Of a stretch of DNA of 56,270 bases, positions 39,978-49,063 are shown one piece after another. Origin of the DNA: Clostridia bacterium (GTDB lineage: Bacteria; Bacillota; Clostridia; Oscillospirales; Acutalibacteraceae); assembly GCA_017397845.1 (NCBI GenBank), contig JAFQHU010000012.1:1-56270 (forward strand). Reading direction: 5' to 3'. The position numbers and the translations under genes are program-made. Under the pieces are notes generated by a model, which was given only the letters and a program-made list of their open reading frames with translations, was not told the DNA's origin and did no database searches. Each line of letters opens with the position of its first letter. The first letter of the stretch is position 1.

Positions 39978-42482
39978 ATGCCTAAATACACAGTTACGGG
40001 TATGACCTGTGCCGCCTGCAGTGCCAGAGTAGAAAAGGCTGTTACGGCTGTTGACGGCGTTGATTCCTGTTCGGTAAATCTGCTGACTAATTCTATGACT
40101 GTCGAAGGCTCCGCTTCGGAAAGAGAAATAATTTCCGCTGTGGTTAATGCTGGCTACGGAGCCAAGGCAGAGGATGGGACTATGCACGAAGAAAAGGAAG
40201 ACCCCTTTAAGGATACGGAAACACCAAAGCTTAAAAAGAGGCTTTTTGCCTCACTTATCTATCTGATTGTACTCATGTATTTTTCTATGGGACATGCCAT
40301 GTGGGGTTTTCCCTTGCCGTCATTTTTTGAGGGTAATCCTTTGGCCGTGGCTCTCGTTCAGCTGCTGCTGACGGTGGCGGTTATGGTTATAAATAAAAGA
40401 TTTTTCATAAGCGGCTTAAAGGCTATGATAAAAAAATCCCCAAATATGGACACTTTGGTAGCTTTGGGCTCCGGAGCCTCTTTTTTGTGGAGCACGGTAG
40501 TGCTTTTTCAGATGACGGCTGTCCCGGCCGGGGAGGCTATGCACCTTTTGCACGGACTTTACTTCGAGTCGGCGGCTATGATACTTACTCTCATTACCGT
40601 CGGTAAAATGCTCGAAGCAAAAAGCAAGGGTAAAACCACCGATGCACTCCGGTCGCTGATGGATCTTAAGCCGAAAAAGGCGAGAGTCATAAGAGACGGG
40701 AAGGAAACGGAAATTCCCTCGTCAGAGGTGGTGAAGGGTGACGTTTTTCTCGTGCGCCCCGGTGAAAGCATACCCTGTGACGGCACAGTGTTAGAGGGTG
40801 AAAGCGCCGTAAACGAATCAGCTCTCACCGGCGAAAGTCTTCCCGCAGACAAAGCAAAGGGCAGCAGAGTTTCCGCCGCCACAGTGAATCAGTCGGGCTT
40901 TCTGAGGTGTGAGGCTACCGCAGTGGGTGAGGATACTACTCTTTCTCAGATAATAAAAACCGTCAGTGATGCGGCCATGGCAAAGCCGAAAATTGCCCGT
41001 ATTGCCGATAAGGTTTCGGGTATATTTGTCCCGGCGGTTATGATTATTGCAGTTATAACTACCGCTGTGTGGCTTATGTCGGGTAAGGATTTGGGCTATG
41101 CTTTGGCGAGAGGTATTTCCGTTTTGGTTATCAGCTGTCCCTGCGCCTTGGGTCTTGCTACTCCCGTGGCCATTATGGTGGGTAACGGTGTGGGTGCGAA
41201 AAACGGTATACTTTTCAAAACAGGTCAGGCATTGGAGAAAGCAGGAAAGGTACAGATAGTGGCATTGGATAAAACAGGTACCGTCACCAAAGGAGAGCCT
41301 GAGGTTACCGATATTATTCCCGACGGAATAAGTGAAAGTGAGCTGCTGTCTTTTGCATACGCTTTGGAAAAGAAAAGTGAGCATCCTCTTGCAAAGGCTG
41401 TTATTAAAAAATGTGAGGTTGAGGGTATATCCTTCGCTGAGGCTGAATCCTTCCGTGCCGTCAGCGGCAAGGGAGTGGAGGGTAAAATAGGCAGCGATGA
41501 AGTGAGGGGAGGCAACCTTTCGTTTATCTTCGGTGAAAAGGCACCCCCTGAGACTGTCATGAGTATAGACCGAGAAATCACGCTGAGAGGAAAAACGCCT
41601 CTTTATTTCAGCCGTAACGGCAAATATTTGGGAGCTATAGCTACGGCGGACACGGTAAAGGAAGACAGTGCCGAGGCGGTCAGACAGATACGGAATATGG
41701 GTATCGAGGTGGTAATGCTCACGGGTGATAACGAAAACACCGCCCGTGAAATCGCAAAGCAGGCGGGTATAGATGATGTTATGGCGGGACTTTTGCCCGG
41801 TGAAAAGGAAAAGGCACTGCGCACTTTGCAGAAAAGAGGAATCACCGCCATGGTCGGTGACGGAATAAATGATGCACCCGCCCTGACAAGAGCTGATATA
41901 GGTATTGCCATCGGTGCCGGCACAGATGTGGCTATGGATGCGGCGGATATCGTGCTCATGAAAAGCAGACTCACCGATGTTCATGCGCTTATAAGACTCA
42001 GCAGGGGAGTGCTTACAAATATTCATCAGAATCTTTTCTGGGCATTTTTCTATAACGCTCTCGGTATACCTCTTGCAGCCGGTCTTTTTATTCCGTTTTT
42101 CGGTTGGGAGCTGAATCCTATGTTCGGTGCGGCGGCAATGAGTCTTTCCTCATTTTGTGTGGTAACCAATGCTTTGAGGCTTAATTTCCTCGACATTTAT
42201 TCCACAAAGCACGACAGAAAGCTGCACAAGAAAGTTAAAGAGTCGACCGATGGTCCCGAAGCTGTGGAAGCTATTGAAGGCGAGAGCGAAATCAAGGTTA
42301 AAAACATGATGTGCGGACACTGCGAAAAGAGAGTAAAGGACTGTCTTGAGGCTCTGCCCTTCGTAGAAGAGGCTGCGGCACAATGGGAAAGCGGAAGGGT
42401 TAAGATAAAATATAACGCTGCACCCGATGAAAAGAAAATGAAAAAGGCACTCAAGGAAGCAGGATATCCTTTGGTAAAATAA
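39978..42482 (+). CDS. copA: CopA-type copper-exporting P1B-ATPase with an extra C-terminal metal-binding domain
   Basis: 834 residues. N-terminal heavy-metal domain with [14 protein letters not shown] (about 8-21), eight membrane helices, actuator TGES (in ALTGESLP), metal-site [12 protein letters not shown], phosphorylation motif [19 protein letters not shown], and [11 protein letters not shown]. After the last helices comes a linker and a second heavy-metal domain (about 770-834) with [11 protein letters not shown]. The CPC and Cys-rich signatures specify Cu(I) export across the membrane. The C-terminal domain is placed where a separate CopZ chaperone would be, so it may be a fused chaperone. 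No copZ or regulator is nearby. Ribosome site AAGGAG. Confidence 0.95.
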   Translation: MPKYTVTGMTCAACSARVEKAVTAVDGVDSCSVNLLTNSMTVEGSASEREIISAVVNAGYGAKAEDGTMHEEKEDPFKDTETPKLKKRLFASLIYLIVLMYFSMGHAMWGFPLPSFFEGNPLAVALVQLLLTVAVMVINKRFFISGLKAMIKKSPNMDTLVALGSGASFLWSTVVLFQMTAVPAGEAMHLLHGLYFESAAMILTLITVGKMLEAKSKGKTTDALRSLMDLKPKKARVIRDGKETEIPSSEVVKGDVFLVRPGESIPCDGTVLEGESAVNESALTGESLPADKAKGSRVSAATVNQSGFLRCEATAVGEDTTLSQIIKTVSDAAMAKPKIARIADKVSGIFVPAVMIIAVITTAVWLMSGKDLGYALARGISVLVISCPCALGLATPVAIMVGNGVGAKNGILFKTGQALEKAGKVQIVALDKTGTVTKGEPEVTDIIPDGISESELLSFAYALEKKSEHPLAKAVIKKCEVEGISFAEAESFRAVSGKGVEGKIGSDEVRGGNLSFIFGEKAPPETVMSIDREITLRGKTPLYFSRNGKYLGAIATADTVKEDSAEAVRQIRNMGIEVVMLTGDNENTAREIAKQAGIDDVMAGLLPGEKEKALRTLQKRGITAMVGDGINDAPALTRADIGIAIGAGTDVAMDAADIVLMKSRLTDVHALIRLSRGVLTNIHQNLFWAFFYNALGIPLAAGLFIPFFGWELNPMFGAAAMSLSSFCVVTNALRLNFLDIYSTKHDRKLHKKVKESTDGPEAVEAIEGESEIKVKNMMCGHCEKRVKDCLEALPFVEEAAAQWESGRVKIKYNAAPDEKKMKKALKEAGYPLVK

Positions 42483-42507
42483 GCTTGTTTTCGTATAAAT
42501 AAAAATG

Positions 42508-42544
42508 ACCTCCTTGTATCGGTGATACCGGTTTACAAGGAGGT
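42508..42544. terminator. bidirectional terminator after copA
   Basis: ACCTCCTTGTA (42508-42518) pairs with TACAAGGAGGT (42534-42544); the loop contains GGTGATACC. It lies between convergent copA and the 42577 gene. Confidence 0.8.
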
Positions 42545-42576
42545 TTGTGTTTTGTCGAATGTGTGGATTAAATTGC

Positions 42577-43011
42577 TTATTTATAAAAGTCAAAAAGTTC
42601 TTCGTAGATTTTTCTCGTTTGTGATTCATCACCCCAAGATAATGGGTCGTCTGCATAACTTAAAACGTGAAAAGGTTCTTCCATATGTAGTTCGTTTGGT
42701 AACAATTGCCACAAAGAATAACATTTTCTACCGTAATCTTGTATCGAAAAAATGTTTGAGTTGTATATTGCTCTCAAATCTTCAAGTAAAGTCTTTCCAA
42801 ATTCATCAACAGAAAACTCTTTACACTCATATTTCCAGAATCTTTGTAAAATGTCAAATGCAGCATCATAGTCATAAGAACAACTTTCCAATTCTAAAAG
42901 CATATCATTACTTGTATCAGAAAGAAATATTTCGTCAAGAGTTCTACTATAATCAACCCCATCAGTTAATTCTGTTTTCCATAATAATGATTTGCATATT
43001 AACCTCTCCAT
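42577..43011 (-). CDS. hypothetical protein of about 144 residues
   Basis: No family recognised. It is acidic and aromatic-rich (DESQTRKIYEELFDFYK at the end; SLWQLLPNELHMEEPF at about 100-115), soluble, with no signal or membrane segment. A good ribosome site (AAAAGGAG, eight bases) supports it. The AT-rich composition and position between copA and the recombinase end suggest it came with the mobile element; an immunity or accessory role would fit but is not shown. Confidence 0.6.
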   Translation of the reverse strand: MERLICKSLLWKTELTDGVDYSRTLDEIFLSDTSNDMLLELESCSYDYDAAFDILQRFWKYECKEFSVDEFGKTLLEDLRAIYNSNIFSIQDYGRKCYSLWQLLPNELHMEEPFHVLSYADDPLSWGDESQTRKIYEELFDFYK

Positions 43012-43072
43012 ACTGCATCTCCTTTTTTATAATCATAACATAACTCTAAAATATTTTCAATACACACAAAAA

Positions 43073-43098
43073 CTCCTCACCGATTTCTCGATGAGGAG
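43073..43098 (-). terminator. terminator after the recombinase
   Basis: On the minus strand CTCCTCATCGA, loop, TCGGTGAGGAG (one mismatch or wobble), then TTTTTGTG. It closes the minus-strand recombinase/mobilization transcript. Confidence 0.75.
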
Positions 43099-43104
43099 CT
43101 CATT

Positions 43105-43293
43105 TTAAATATAGAGTTTTACTTCAATATCTCGCCGGCCTCTTACACGCTTTGTCGGGGATATGGAATAGACATATTCCTGTGCATCCTCAATCGTCAG
43201 AGTGAATTCAGCGAGTTGTGTAAAGTTTTTCTTTAGTCTAACAGCTGCATGTGTCGCAATTCTGCTTGGTTGGCAGTTTACCGCCAACCACAT
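43105..43293 (-). CDS. small protein overlapping the recombinase 3' end, possible frameshifted extension
   Basis: 62 residues in a frame different from the recombinase, overlapping its last 56 bases. The tail FTLTIEDAQEYVYSISPTKR followed by VRGRRDIEVKLYI resembles short C-terminal pieces I associate with clostridial element recombinases. No ribosome site precedes its ATG, so it may be an extension reached by a frameshift, or reinitiation after the recombinase stop. A sequencing or evolutionary frameshift is equally possible. Confidence 0.45.
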   Translation of the reverse strand: MWLAVNCQPSRIATHAAVRLKKNFTQLAEFTLTIEDAQEYVYSISPTKRVRGRRDIEVKLYI

Positions 43294-44977
43294 AAACAGA
43301 ACTGTTTTTTCTTCTTTTTCCCTCGGTTTTCATGTGAAGAGGGTCACCCGGGTCTCCGTCAAAGCGAAGATACCAATCAAAGCCGTCTTGCCTTACTACA
43401 ATCTTCACTACAAAGGCCTCAATCACACTTTCGGGGATGTCTTTTTCATCCGCATTTGTGTACTGCTCGAGAGCATATTGAAGCACCGTCAGCTTGTCCT
43501 TGTAATCTGTAATCACTGGCTCTTTGTTAAGCTTCAGCTGAAGCTCCTCGATTTCGGCAGAAAGCTTTGCAATCTCTTCTTTAACCTCGGCAGTTTTCTT
43601 TGTGTAAGATTCTTTGTCGATTTCACCCTCTGCCCTCATATCAATGAAATTACTGAGCTTCGTTCTGTGCCTTTCGACCTCTTTGCACTTTTTCTCAATG
43701 ATAGCCGCATAATCCACATCATCCTCTTTGTCGTCAATGTGAGCCTCGAGCATTGAGTTGGCAAGAGCCAGCACCTTATCCTTTTCAGAAAGATAATTGC
43801 GGAAAATATAATTTGCCATCATCTGCAGCTTCCACTCGGGAATCATTGGCACACGGCAAATGCCTTCAAGGGGTAAGCCCTTTTTCTTTCGGCTCTCGTA
43901 TGACCCGGTACGCACCGAGTCATAGCATTGATAACCGATAATGGATTTATCTCCCTCTTTTCTCCAGAGCTTCGTATTGAATCTGTGACCGCATTCGCAG
44001 ATGAGGAGCTTTCCCCATACTGTTGTTCTCGGTCTTTTACCGGTTGTACTTCTTCTGCCTGTATTAAGATTTTTCATCTGAGCTGTTTTACTTGCCATAA
44101 TTAATTGCACCCTTTCAAATTGTTCTTCAGTAATAATCGGCTCGTGTCTTCCCTTTACCTGTATCAGGTCAATCTCACCGTAATTCTTAATCTTTTTCTG
44201 TGTGAGATAGTCGGGAGTATACTCCTTGTGATAGGTTATGATTCCGCAGTAGAATGTGTTTTTCAGCACGTGACCTATTACGGTTTCATACCACCTTGTT
44301 TTGCCCATAGCAGTTTTTCTGCCTTGACGCTCAAGCTCTTCCTTTATTTTGGTAAGCCCGTTGCCCGCAAGATACATATCATATATGAGCCTGACTGTTT
44401 CAGCCTGCTCCGGGTCGATAATGAAATCCACCTTTTTCTTGTTGTCGGGCAGAAGCTCCTGATGTCTTCTGTAGCCTAAGATATTTCCGTTGCCGTAGAA
44501 TGTGCCGTTATTCATAGAGGTCTGCTGACCGCTTTTCACTCGTACCGAGGTTTTACGGCTTTCATCCTGAGCGAGAGTCGCCATAATGGTGAGACGAAGC
44601 TCGCCGTCACCGTCAAAGGTTTTGATGTTATCGTTAATGAAGAACACCTCAACGCCCTTTGCCTTCAGATCTCTTGTGTACTGCAAAGTGTCAACGGTAT
44701 TTCTCGCAAATCTTGACACCTCACGGGTGATAATCATATCAAACTTTTTCTGCTTGGCATCGCGGATCATTTTCATAAACTGCGGTCTTTTCTCGGCAGA
44801 GGTACCCGTAATACCCTCGTCAATATATCTGCCGACGAGCTGCCATTCAGGTCTTGCAGCAAGGATTGGCTCATACCAATCCAGCTGATTTTCAAGAGCC
44901 GAAATCTGTGCCTCGTGCTCCGTAGAAACTCGGGCATAGATTACAACTCTGCGCTTACCGAAATCAGAATTTATCAT
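43238..44977 (-). CDS. large serine recombinase of an integrative element
   Basis: 579 residues from ATG 44977, which overlaps the preceding stop as ATGA and has AAGGAGG six bases upstream. The N-terminal resolvase domain has VVIYARVST with nucleophile Ser18 and EVSRFARNT; the recombinase domain follows (about 170-290), then a zinc-ribbon domain with CECGHRFNTKLW and CYDSVRTGSYE, and a coiled coil (about 420-500, KEEIAKLSAEIEELQLKLN). It is the TnpX/large-serine-integrase class, which inserts and excises circular elements at short sites. It sits at the end of the mobilization block; attachment sites could not be identified by eye. Confidence 0.95.
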   Translation of the reverse strand: MINSDFGKRRVVIYARVSTEHEAQISALENQLDWYEPILAARPEWQLVGRYIDEGITGTSAEKRPQFMKMIRDAKQKKFDMIITREVSRFARNTVDTLQYTRDLKAKGVEVFFINDNIKTFDGDGELRLTIMATLAQDESRKTSVRVKSGQQTSMNNGTFYGNGNILGYRRHQELLPDNKKKVDFIIDPEQAETVRLIYDMYLAGNGLTKIKEELERQGRKTAMGKTRWYETVIGHVLKNTFYCGIITYHKEYTPDYLTQKKIKNYGEIDLIQVKGRHEPIITEEQFERVQLIMASKTAQMKNLNTGRRSTTGKRPRTTVWGKLLICECGHRFNTKLWRKEGDKSIIGYQCYDSVRTGSYESRKKKGLPLEGICRVPMIPEWKLQMMANYIFRNYLSEKDKVLALANSMLEAHIDDKEDDVDYAAIIEKKCKEVERHRTKLSNFIDMRAEGEIDKESYTKKTAEVKEEIAKLSAEIEELQLKLNKEPVITDYKDKLTVLQYALEQYTNADEKDIPESVIEAFVVKIVVRQDGFDWYLRFDGDPGDPLHMKTEGKRRKNSSVYVVGGKLPTKQNCDTCSC

Positions 44978-45174
44978 GCACATTCCTCCTTTATCTGATT
45001 GTGATTTCCTTTTACAAATTCGGTTTCATCAACAATGTCCGCATATTCACTTAAAATGTTGCGGAACATATACTCGGGAATTTTCCCGTCCCTGAACAAC
45101 TGCTCAATGAGCTTCAACGCCGCAAAACAGTAGTTAGGATTTTTACTTAAATCATTTATATCAATTTTACTCAT
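44974..45174 (-). CDS. small accessory protein of the mobile element
   Basis: 66 residues from ATG 45174, with GGAGG seven bases upstream. IDINDLSKNPNYCFAALKLI then EQLFRDGKIPEYMFRNILSEYAD reads as two helices; similar small proteins precede recombinases in clostridial integrative elements. Translationally coupled (ATGA) to the recombinase. An excisionase or recombination-directionality role is a reasonable guess because of this coupling; no motif proves it. Confidence 0.7.
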   Translation of the reverse strand: MSKIDINDLSKNPNYCFAALKLIEQLFRDGKIPEYMFRNILSEYADIVDETEFVKGNHNQIKEECA

Positions 45175-45201
45175 ATAATTCCTCCTATACAAATGTGTGG
45201 A

Positions 45202-46086
45202 TTACCGTGCGTCACGGTCACGGCTTCGCTGTCGCTGAAGATATTTGTAGTAATGCTCGCAAGCCTTCAGCACAAAATCTTCAAAGTCTTTATCCTTAAC
45301 CTTAGGTGCAATTTTCTGAAGCTTTTCAATGGGCACCTTGCACATAGGCTTCTGATTCGGTTTTTCTGAAGCAAGTGTGTTTTCCATACTTTCGATAGTG
45401 AGTGTACCTTCATTGAAATCCCTGTGCATATGCCACGCCTGAGAGTATGACGGTGTACATTCCAGCTCCTCAATTACACGGAGCAAGTCATACTGCATCT
45501 GCTCATCAAGAAACGAAAGCTCAACACCAACAGATAAAGCAATTTTATCTTCGTCCATCATATTGAGAAGTTCAGGGATAAGGTTTGTAAGACGGATATA
45601 TCTCTCAACCGTTTTATAACCATCTCCCATACTTTCACCAATTACAGACAATGTTCTGTTACTATCTGACTTTGGGACAATTTGTCTCAAAGTTAGGTCT
45701 GTTCTTTTGCCCTGAGATTTTAATGCATCATATTTCAGTTTGTAAGCAAACGCCTTTTCACTCGGTAAGATATGCTCTCTGTGAAGATTACTGTCAACGA
45801 GCATAACTGCCGCTTCATCACGGCTTACGGCATAAATTAAAGCAGGTACTGTTTCCAGCCCTGCTTTTACTGATGCTCTGAGTCTGCGATGACCTGAGAT
45901 AATCTCATACTCATCGTCTGTGTTTTCAAGTGGTCTTACAACAATCGGTGAGATAACACCCTTCTGCTGAATACTGTCAATCAGAGAGTTCATCTCTTCA
46001 TTGTCCAAAACCTTATACGGGTGTCCCTCAAAGGGACGGATTTTTTCTACCGGGATGTTTACCGGAGATTTTAAGTTATTATTCAT
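45202..46086 (-). CDS. ParB/Spo0J-family DNA-binding protein
   Basis: 294 residues. The ParB/sulfiredoxin N-terminal domain shows IPVEKIRPFEGHPYKV (about 9-24), ISPIVVRP and EIISGHRRLRASVKAG (about 57-72), containing the GHRR CTPase motif. DEAAVMLVDSNLHREHILPSEKAFA spans the box following it. A helix-turn-helix region is at about 150-180, then a variable C-terminus ending in basic residues. No ParA is next to it, so it may act as a copy-control or transfer regulator of the element. Directly adjoins the upstream gene (TAA-ATG). Confidence 0.9.
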   Translation of the reverse strand: MNNNLKSPVNIPVEKIRPFEGHPYKVLDNEEMNSLIDSIQQKGVISPIVVRPLENTDDEYEIISGHRRLRASVKAGLETVPALIYAVSRDEAAVMLVDSNLHREHILPSEKAFAYKLKYDALKSQGKRTDLTLRQIVPKSDSNRTLSVIGESMGDGYKTVERYIRLTNLIPELLNMMDEDKIALSVGVELSFLDEQMQYDLLRVIEELECTPSYSQAWHMHRDFNEGTLTIESMENTLASEKPNQKPMCKVPIEKLQKIAPKVKDKDFEDFVLKACEHYYKYLQRQRSRDRDAR

Positions 46087-46299
46087 TTATTTTCCTCCAT
46101 AATAATATAATCTTTTACTTTCTTTTCTCTGCCTGCGTTCCTCTTCTGCAAGTCTTAAAAACTTCCTTACAGAAAACTGTTTTGTGTTAAAATATTTATC
46201 AAGATATTCGTCTGACGTCATTTCACGCTCACACACTATATCTTCTGTGGCATTATCTTCATTGCATTGAATCATCCTACATAATTCTTCCGGATGCAT
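46087..46299 (-). CDS. hypothetical small protein of the mobilization block
   Basis: 70 residues from ATG 46299, nine bases after GGAGG; a GTG at 46308 is an alternative overlapping the relaxase stop. It is acidic N-terminally and very basic at the end (RLAEEERRQRKESKRLYYYGGK). No domain recognised. Lying between relaxase and parB, it is probably an element accessory protein. Confidence 0.6.
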   Translation of the reverse strand: MHPEELCRMIQCNEDNATEDIVCEREMTSDEYLDKYFNTKQFSVRKFLRLAEEERRQRKESKRLYYYGGK

Positions 46300-46304
46300 A
46301 CATA

Positions 46305-47768
46305 TCACCTCCCTTCATAATCTTTTTCTTTGTTCCTTTGCCTTTCGGGGAAGTACCATTCACGGATAAGTTGTTTTTCCGTTTCAATCTTCTCCTCAAG
46401 AGCGGGACTGTCTTTTATAATTCTTTTGGCAAGCTTCAGCTTTTCCCGAAGCTCACCGATTTCAGCCGTAAAAAAACCCCGACGGGCAACAAGGTTTTCC
46501 TTGTCCGTCGGGTCATTACATCTTCTTATCTGATTGTAGATTTTATTACGCTGACTTTTCAGCTCCTCAATACGGATATTAGTCTTTGAAATGAATTTAT
46601 CAACCTCTGCAAAATCATAAAGCTTTTCATTTATCGCAAGGTCAATCTGGTCCTGCATAAACTCAATCCTCGGAGTTGAGTATTTCATTTTAGGTGTAAA
46701 CGGATGCGGGTTGCAGTTATTTCTTTCGGCTATTGCCCCTGCAAAAAGCAGAGCAAGAAACAAAAGTGAAATAACAGGTGCACCAATTACGGCACCGCCC
46801 ACAATCAGTTTTGTAAAATCAGAAACCATTCGGTTGAAATACTCAGGATGTCTGTAACATTCTCTTGATTCTTTAAACTCATAACCTTTGTAATCGAAAA
46901 CGAATATCTGCCTCTTCAAAAAATCATTAGCATATAAATAATTTCTGAAATTGTTGTTTGCAGTAAATTTATCCTGCGAGTAAATCCGCTCTCTGATTTT
47001 TTCATAGGTATAAATTTCACCGAGGGTTGTGAGCTTCACTGCGTGCTCATCATTACGATAAGCTATCTTTCCGTTATCAAACCAATAACCTTTCTGTGTC
47101 ATAATTCTGAAAAACTGTTTTTCGTTTGCACTTCTTATAATTGCATAATCAATATCGTCACGCATATAATCGTATTTTGTTTTGATACCTTTCTGCATCG
47201 CCTTGTAAATGTTATAGGGTATGCGTCTGCCTTTCGGCTTTTCGATTACAGACAATCCGTGCTCAAGACAAACCTCATCACTCGTCTTTCTGAAAAGTTG
47301 ATACATCGCTTTGTTTTCGTTCATCTTTTTTCCGTCAGTCATTGAAACGGAATTAATGACTATGTGACAGTGAACACAGTTAGCATTAAGATGAGTTGCA
47401 ACAATCATTTCATAATCCTTGCCCCACATTTTATTTGCAACATCCATTGCAACCCGCTGTGCTTCTTCGGGTGAAACTTCACCGGATTTAAAAGAAATAT
47501 ATGCATGATAGGCAACAACACCGTCGGTCTTTCCGTAAATCTCTTTGGTATCAATCATCTGTCGTGCAGCAATGTCAGGGTCACAATTGATACCTTCAAC
47601 GAGTAACTTCTGCTCGTTTTCGAGATTTGTTTTATCTTTGTCAGCGGCATAGTGAAGCGCATCAATCAAATCTGAATATTTCGAAAGGTCTGTTTTATTT
47701 TTGTTTGAAGCATAATCAATAACCTGATGAATGTTATTTTTTATCGGCCATATTCTTGTTACAGCCAT
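46305..47768 (-). CDS. relaxase (MOBP/VirD2-like) with a membrane-helix segment
   Basis: 487 residues. The N-terminal relaxase domain has the metal-binding histidine triad THLNANCVHCHIVINS (about 105-120), and a conserved N-terminal region (KNNIHQVIDYASNKNK). The catalytic Tyr is expected in the first 30 residues (Tyr18 or Tyr31). Past the nuclease domain comes a hydrophobic helix (VISLLFLALLFAGAIAE, about 340-356) and a coiled coil (about 400-470). A membrane helix is unusual in a relaxase. It nicks oriT and pilots the strand in conjugation using another element's transfer machinery. Overlaps mobC by 10 bases. Confidence 0.92.
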   Translation of the reverse strand: MAVTRIWPIKNNIHQVIDYASNKNKTDLSKYSDLIDALHYAADKDKTNLENEQKLLVEGINCDPDIAARQMIDTKEIYGKTDGVVAYHAYISFKSGEVSPEEAQRVAMDVANKMWGKDYEMIVATHLNANCVHCHIVINSVSMTDGKKMNENKAMYQLFRKTSDEVCLEHGLSVIEKPKGRRIPYNIYKAMQKGIKTKYDYMRDDIDYAIIRSANEKQFFRIMTQKGYWFDNGKIAYRNDEHAVKLTTLGEIYTYEKIRERIYSQDKFTANNNFRNYLYANDFLKRQIFVFDYKGYEFKESRECYRHPEYFNRMVSDFTKLIVGGAVIGAPVISLLFLALLFAGAIAERNNCNPHPFTPKMKYSTPRIEFMQDQIDLAINEKLYDFAEVDKFISKTNIRIEELKSQRNKIYNQIRRCNDPTDKENLVARRGFFTAEIGELREKLKLAKRIIKDSPALEEKIETEKQLIREWYFPERQRNKEKDYEGR

Positions 47769-48106
47769 TCTCGGTTTTCATCCTTTCCGGATTTAAAATA
47801 TTTCGAGATGTCTGCTTCAAGCTTTCTGACATCATTCAGAACGGCTCTGCATTCATCAGCGTCAATATATCCGATTGAGTTAGCCTTTGCAGTTAACTGA
47901 TTAAGGTTAGTACCGACTCTTCGAAGCTCAATAATGAACTGCTTATAATCAACAGGCGGAGCCTCAACTAACCTTTTACCAAGAATCAGCGCACGGATAA
48001 GCACGCTTCTGTTCACCCTTAATCTACTGCAAAGATTTTCTAATATCTGATTTTCTTCTTCATTGAGATACACATGAAAGTCTATATCTCTTGTTCTTTT
48101 ACTCAT
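47759..48106 (-). CDS. mobC: MobC-like mobilization protein
   Basis: 115 residues. A ribbon-helix-helix-like N-terminus (RDIDFHVYLNEEENQILENL) is followed by the MobC motif LRRVGTNLNQLTAKAN (about 61-76), typical of the relaxosome accessory family that helps melt oriT. It overlaps the relaxase start. The oriT candidate lies directly upstream (48168-48238), the usual arrangement. Confidence 0.92.
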   Translation of the reverse strand: MSKRTRDIDFHVYLNEEENQILENLCSRLRVNRSVLIRALILGKRLVEAPPVDYKQFIIELRRVGTNLNQLTAKANSIGYIDADECRAVLNDVRKLEADISKYFKSGKDENREWL

Positions 48107-48167
48107 AGGAATTCTCCTTTCTTTAATTTTTGTATTTGGTGTGGTTGTAAAAACACTCTGTTTGTAC

Positions 48168-48238
48168 GGATTTGAGGATACAAATCCAATGCTTGCTAAA
48201 CTTCGGACAAAGATTTAAATTTTCAACGCAAGCATTGG
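48168..48238. other. candidate oriT
   Basis: Two nested structures precede mobC: GGATTTG (48168-48174) with CAAATCC (48181-48187), and CCAATGCTTGC (48186-48196) with GCAAGCATTGG (48228-48238), an 11-bp perfect inverted repeat enclosing CTTCGGACAAAG. Inverted repeats next to a possible nick site and upstream of mobC-relaxase are the standard oriT architecture. The nick position was not determined. Confidence 0.6.
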
Positions 48239-48283
48239 TTTGTCCTCGTTTTAATACCGACCGGAAATAAGAATTGATTCTTA

Positions 48284-48571
48284 TCAGGTGCGTTTTTGAT
48301 TTTTAAGATTCTTACTGTTTCGCTTTCCGTTTTCAGAAAAAGCCTTTTTGGTTTTTTCAGACTGCGGTTTTATTGTTCTGAATGTGAGCCTTGTAAGCTT
48401 AACCGCCGCACGAAGAAAACCCGGTTCTTCATCATTGATGATTACTACATCGTCGGGAACTGTCTTCTGCAAATCAAAGATTGCTTCATTAAGGTCCTTC
48501 CAATAGCTCTCAACCTGAATTTCATCATCACCGTTTTCGAACCATAAATGAGTTTCTTTTACTCTCGACAT
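48284..48571 (-). CDS. hypothetical protein of the mobile element
   Basis: 95 residues: an acidic N-terminal half (WFENGDDEIQVESYWKDLNE) and a basic tail (KNLKNQKRT). No family recognised. Lies upstream of oriT and mobC on the same strand; possibly a regulator or accessory transfer protein. A ribosome site (AAAGGAGGCAAGAGAG) precedes the start. Confidence 0.6.
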   Translation of the reverse strand: MSRVKETHLWFENGDDEIQVESYWKDLNEAIFDLQKTVPDDVVIINDEEPGFLRAAVKLTRLTFRTIKPQSEKTKKAFSENGKRNSKNLKNQKRT

Positions 48572-48621
48572 CTCTCTTGCCTCCTTTCATAAATTTTCAA
48601 TACGCCTGTTTTGAGCGTATT

Positions 48622-48729
48622 TTTATCGGACCAAGCTCCGTGTTTTTTGCACTTTATCGGATAGATTTTCCCTGAACGATGATTTGTTCAAAGAAAAATT
48701 TTTATCGGCTGAACGGATTTTCCGATAAA
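48622..48729. repeat. iteron-like TTTATCGG repeats
   Basis: TTTATCGG occurs at 48622-48629, 48653-48660 and 48701-48708, and inverted as CCGATAAA at 48722-48729. Four copies in 108 bp of a gene-free interval is more than expected by chance. Iterons, a regulator-binding array or a recombinase site are possible readings. Confidence 0.5.
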
Positions 48730-48731
48730 AA

Positions 48732-48758
48732 AAGACCAACTGAAAAACAGTAGGTCTT
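48732..48758 (-). terminator. terminator overlapping the end of the Cys-rich VLP gene
   Basis: AAGACCAACTG (48732-48742) pairs with CAGTAGGTCTT (48748-48758) with one mismatch; the A-run to its left gives a T-run on the minus strand. Confidence 0.75.
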
Positions 48759-48978
48759 AAAGTTCGGTTATTCGTTTCAGCAATGCTTTGTCACCCGGCA
48801 GTACGGACTCGAGAAAATATCTGCAGATAATGTGACTCGGTGTTATGAGCTGAGGGCAGATGTGAGCTTCTCCGTCATCAAGCAACAGACAGTTATCTTC
48901 ATAACAGTTACAGCACTCCGTTTTAATCAGCGTTGATACTTTCTCAAATAACTGCAGGTTAAGTTTTAATTTTTGCAT
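48757..48978 (-). CDS. cysteine-rich VLP-type protein of integrative elements
   Basis: 73 residues with CCNCYEDNCLLLDDGEAHICP (about 22-42, quoted in halves: CCNCYEDNC and LLLDDGEAHICP) and FLESVLPGDKALL, the signature of the Cys-rich VLP family that accompanies conjugative and mobilizable elements of Firmicutes. A metal-binding role is likely. First gene of the minus-strand block; ribosome site AAAGGAGGC. Confidence 0.8.
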   Translation of the reverse strand: MQKLKLNLQLFEKVSTLIKTECCNCYEDNCLLLDDGEAHICPQLITPSHIICRYFLESVLPGDKALLKRITEL

Positions 48979-49063
48979 TAGGTATGCCTCCTTTCTTTTG
49001 AATTTTTGATATAAAAATACACACGTCAGAATCTGACGAGTGCTATGTAAAAATGTTTAAGTT

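Noticed and set aside
40818..42026. 402-codon frame opposite copA
   Set aside because: Antisense shadow of a P-type ATPase with all motifs intact.
48622..48729. CRISPR array
   Set aside because: Repeat units are only 8 bp with irregular spacing, one is inverted, and no cas genes are present.
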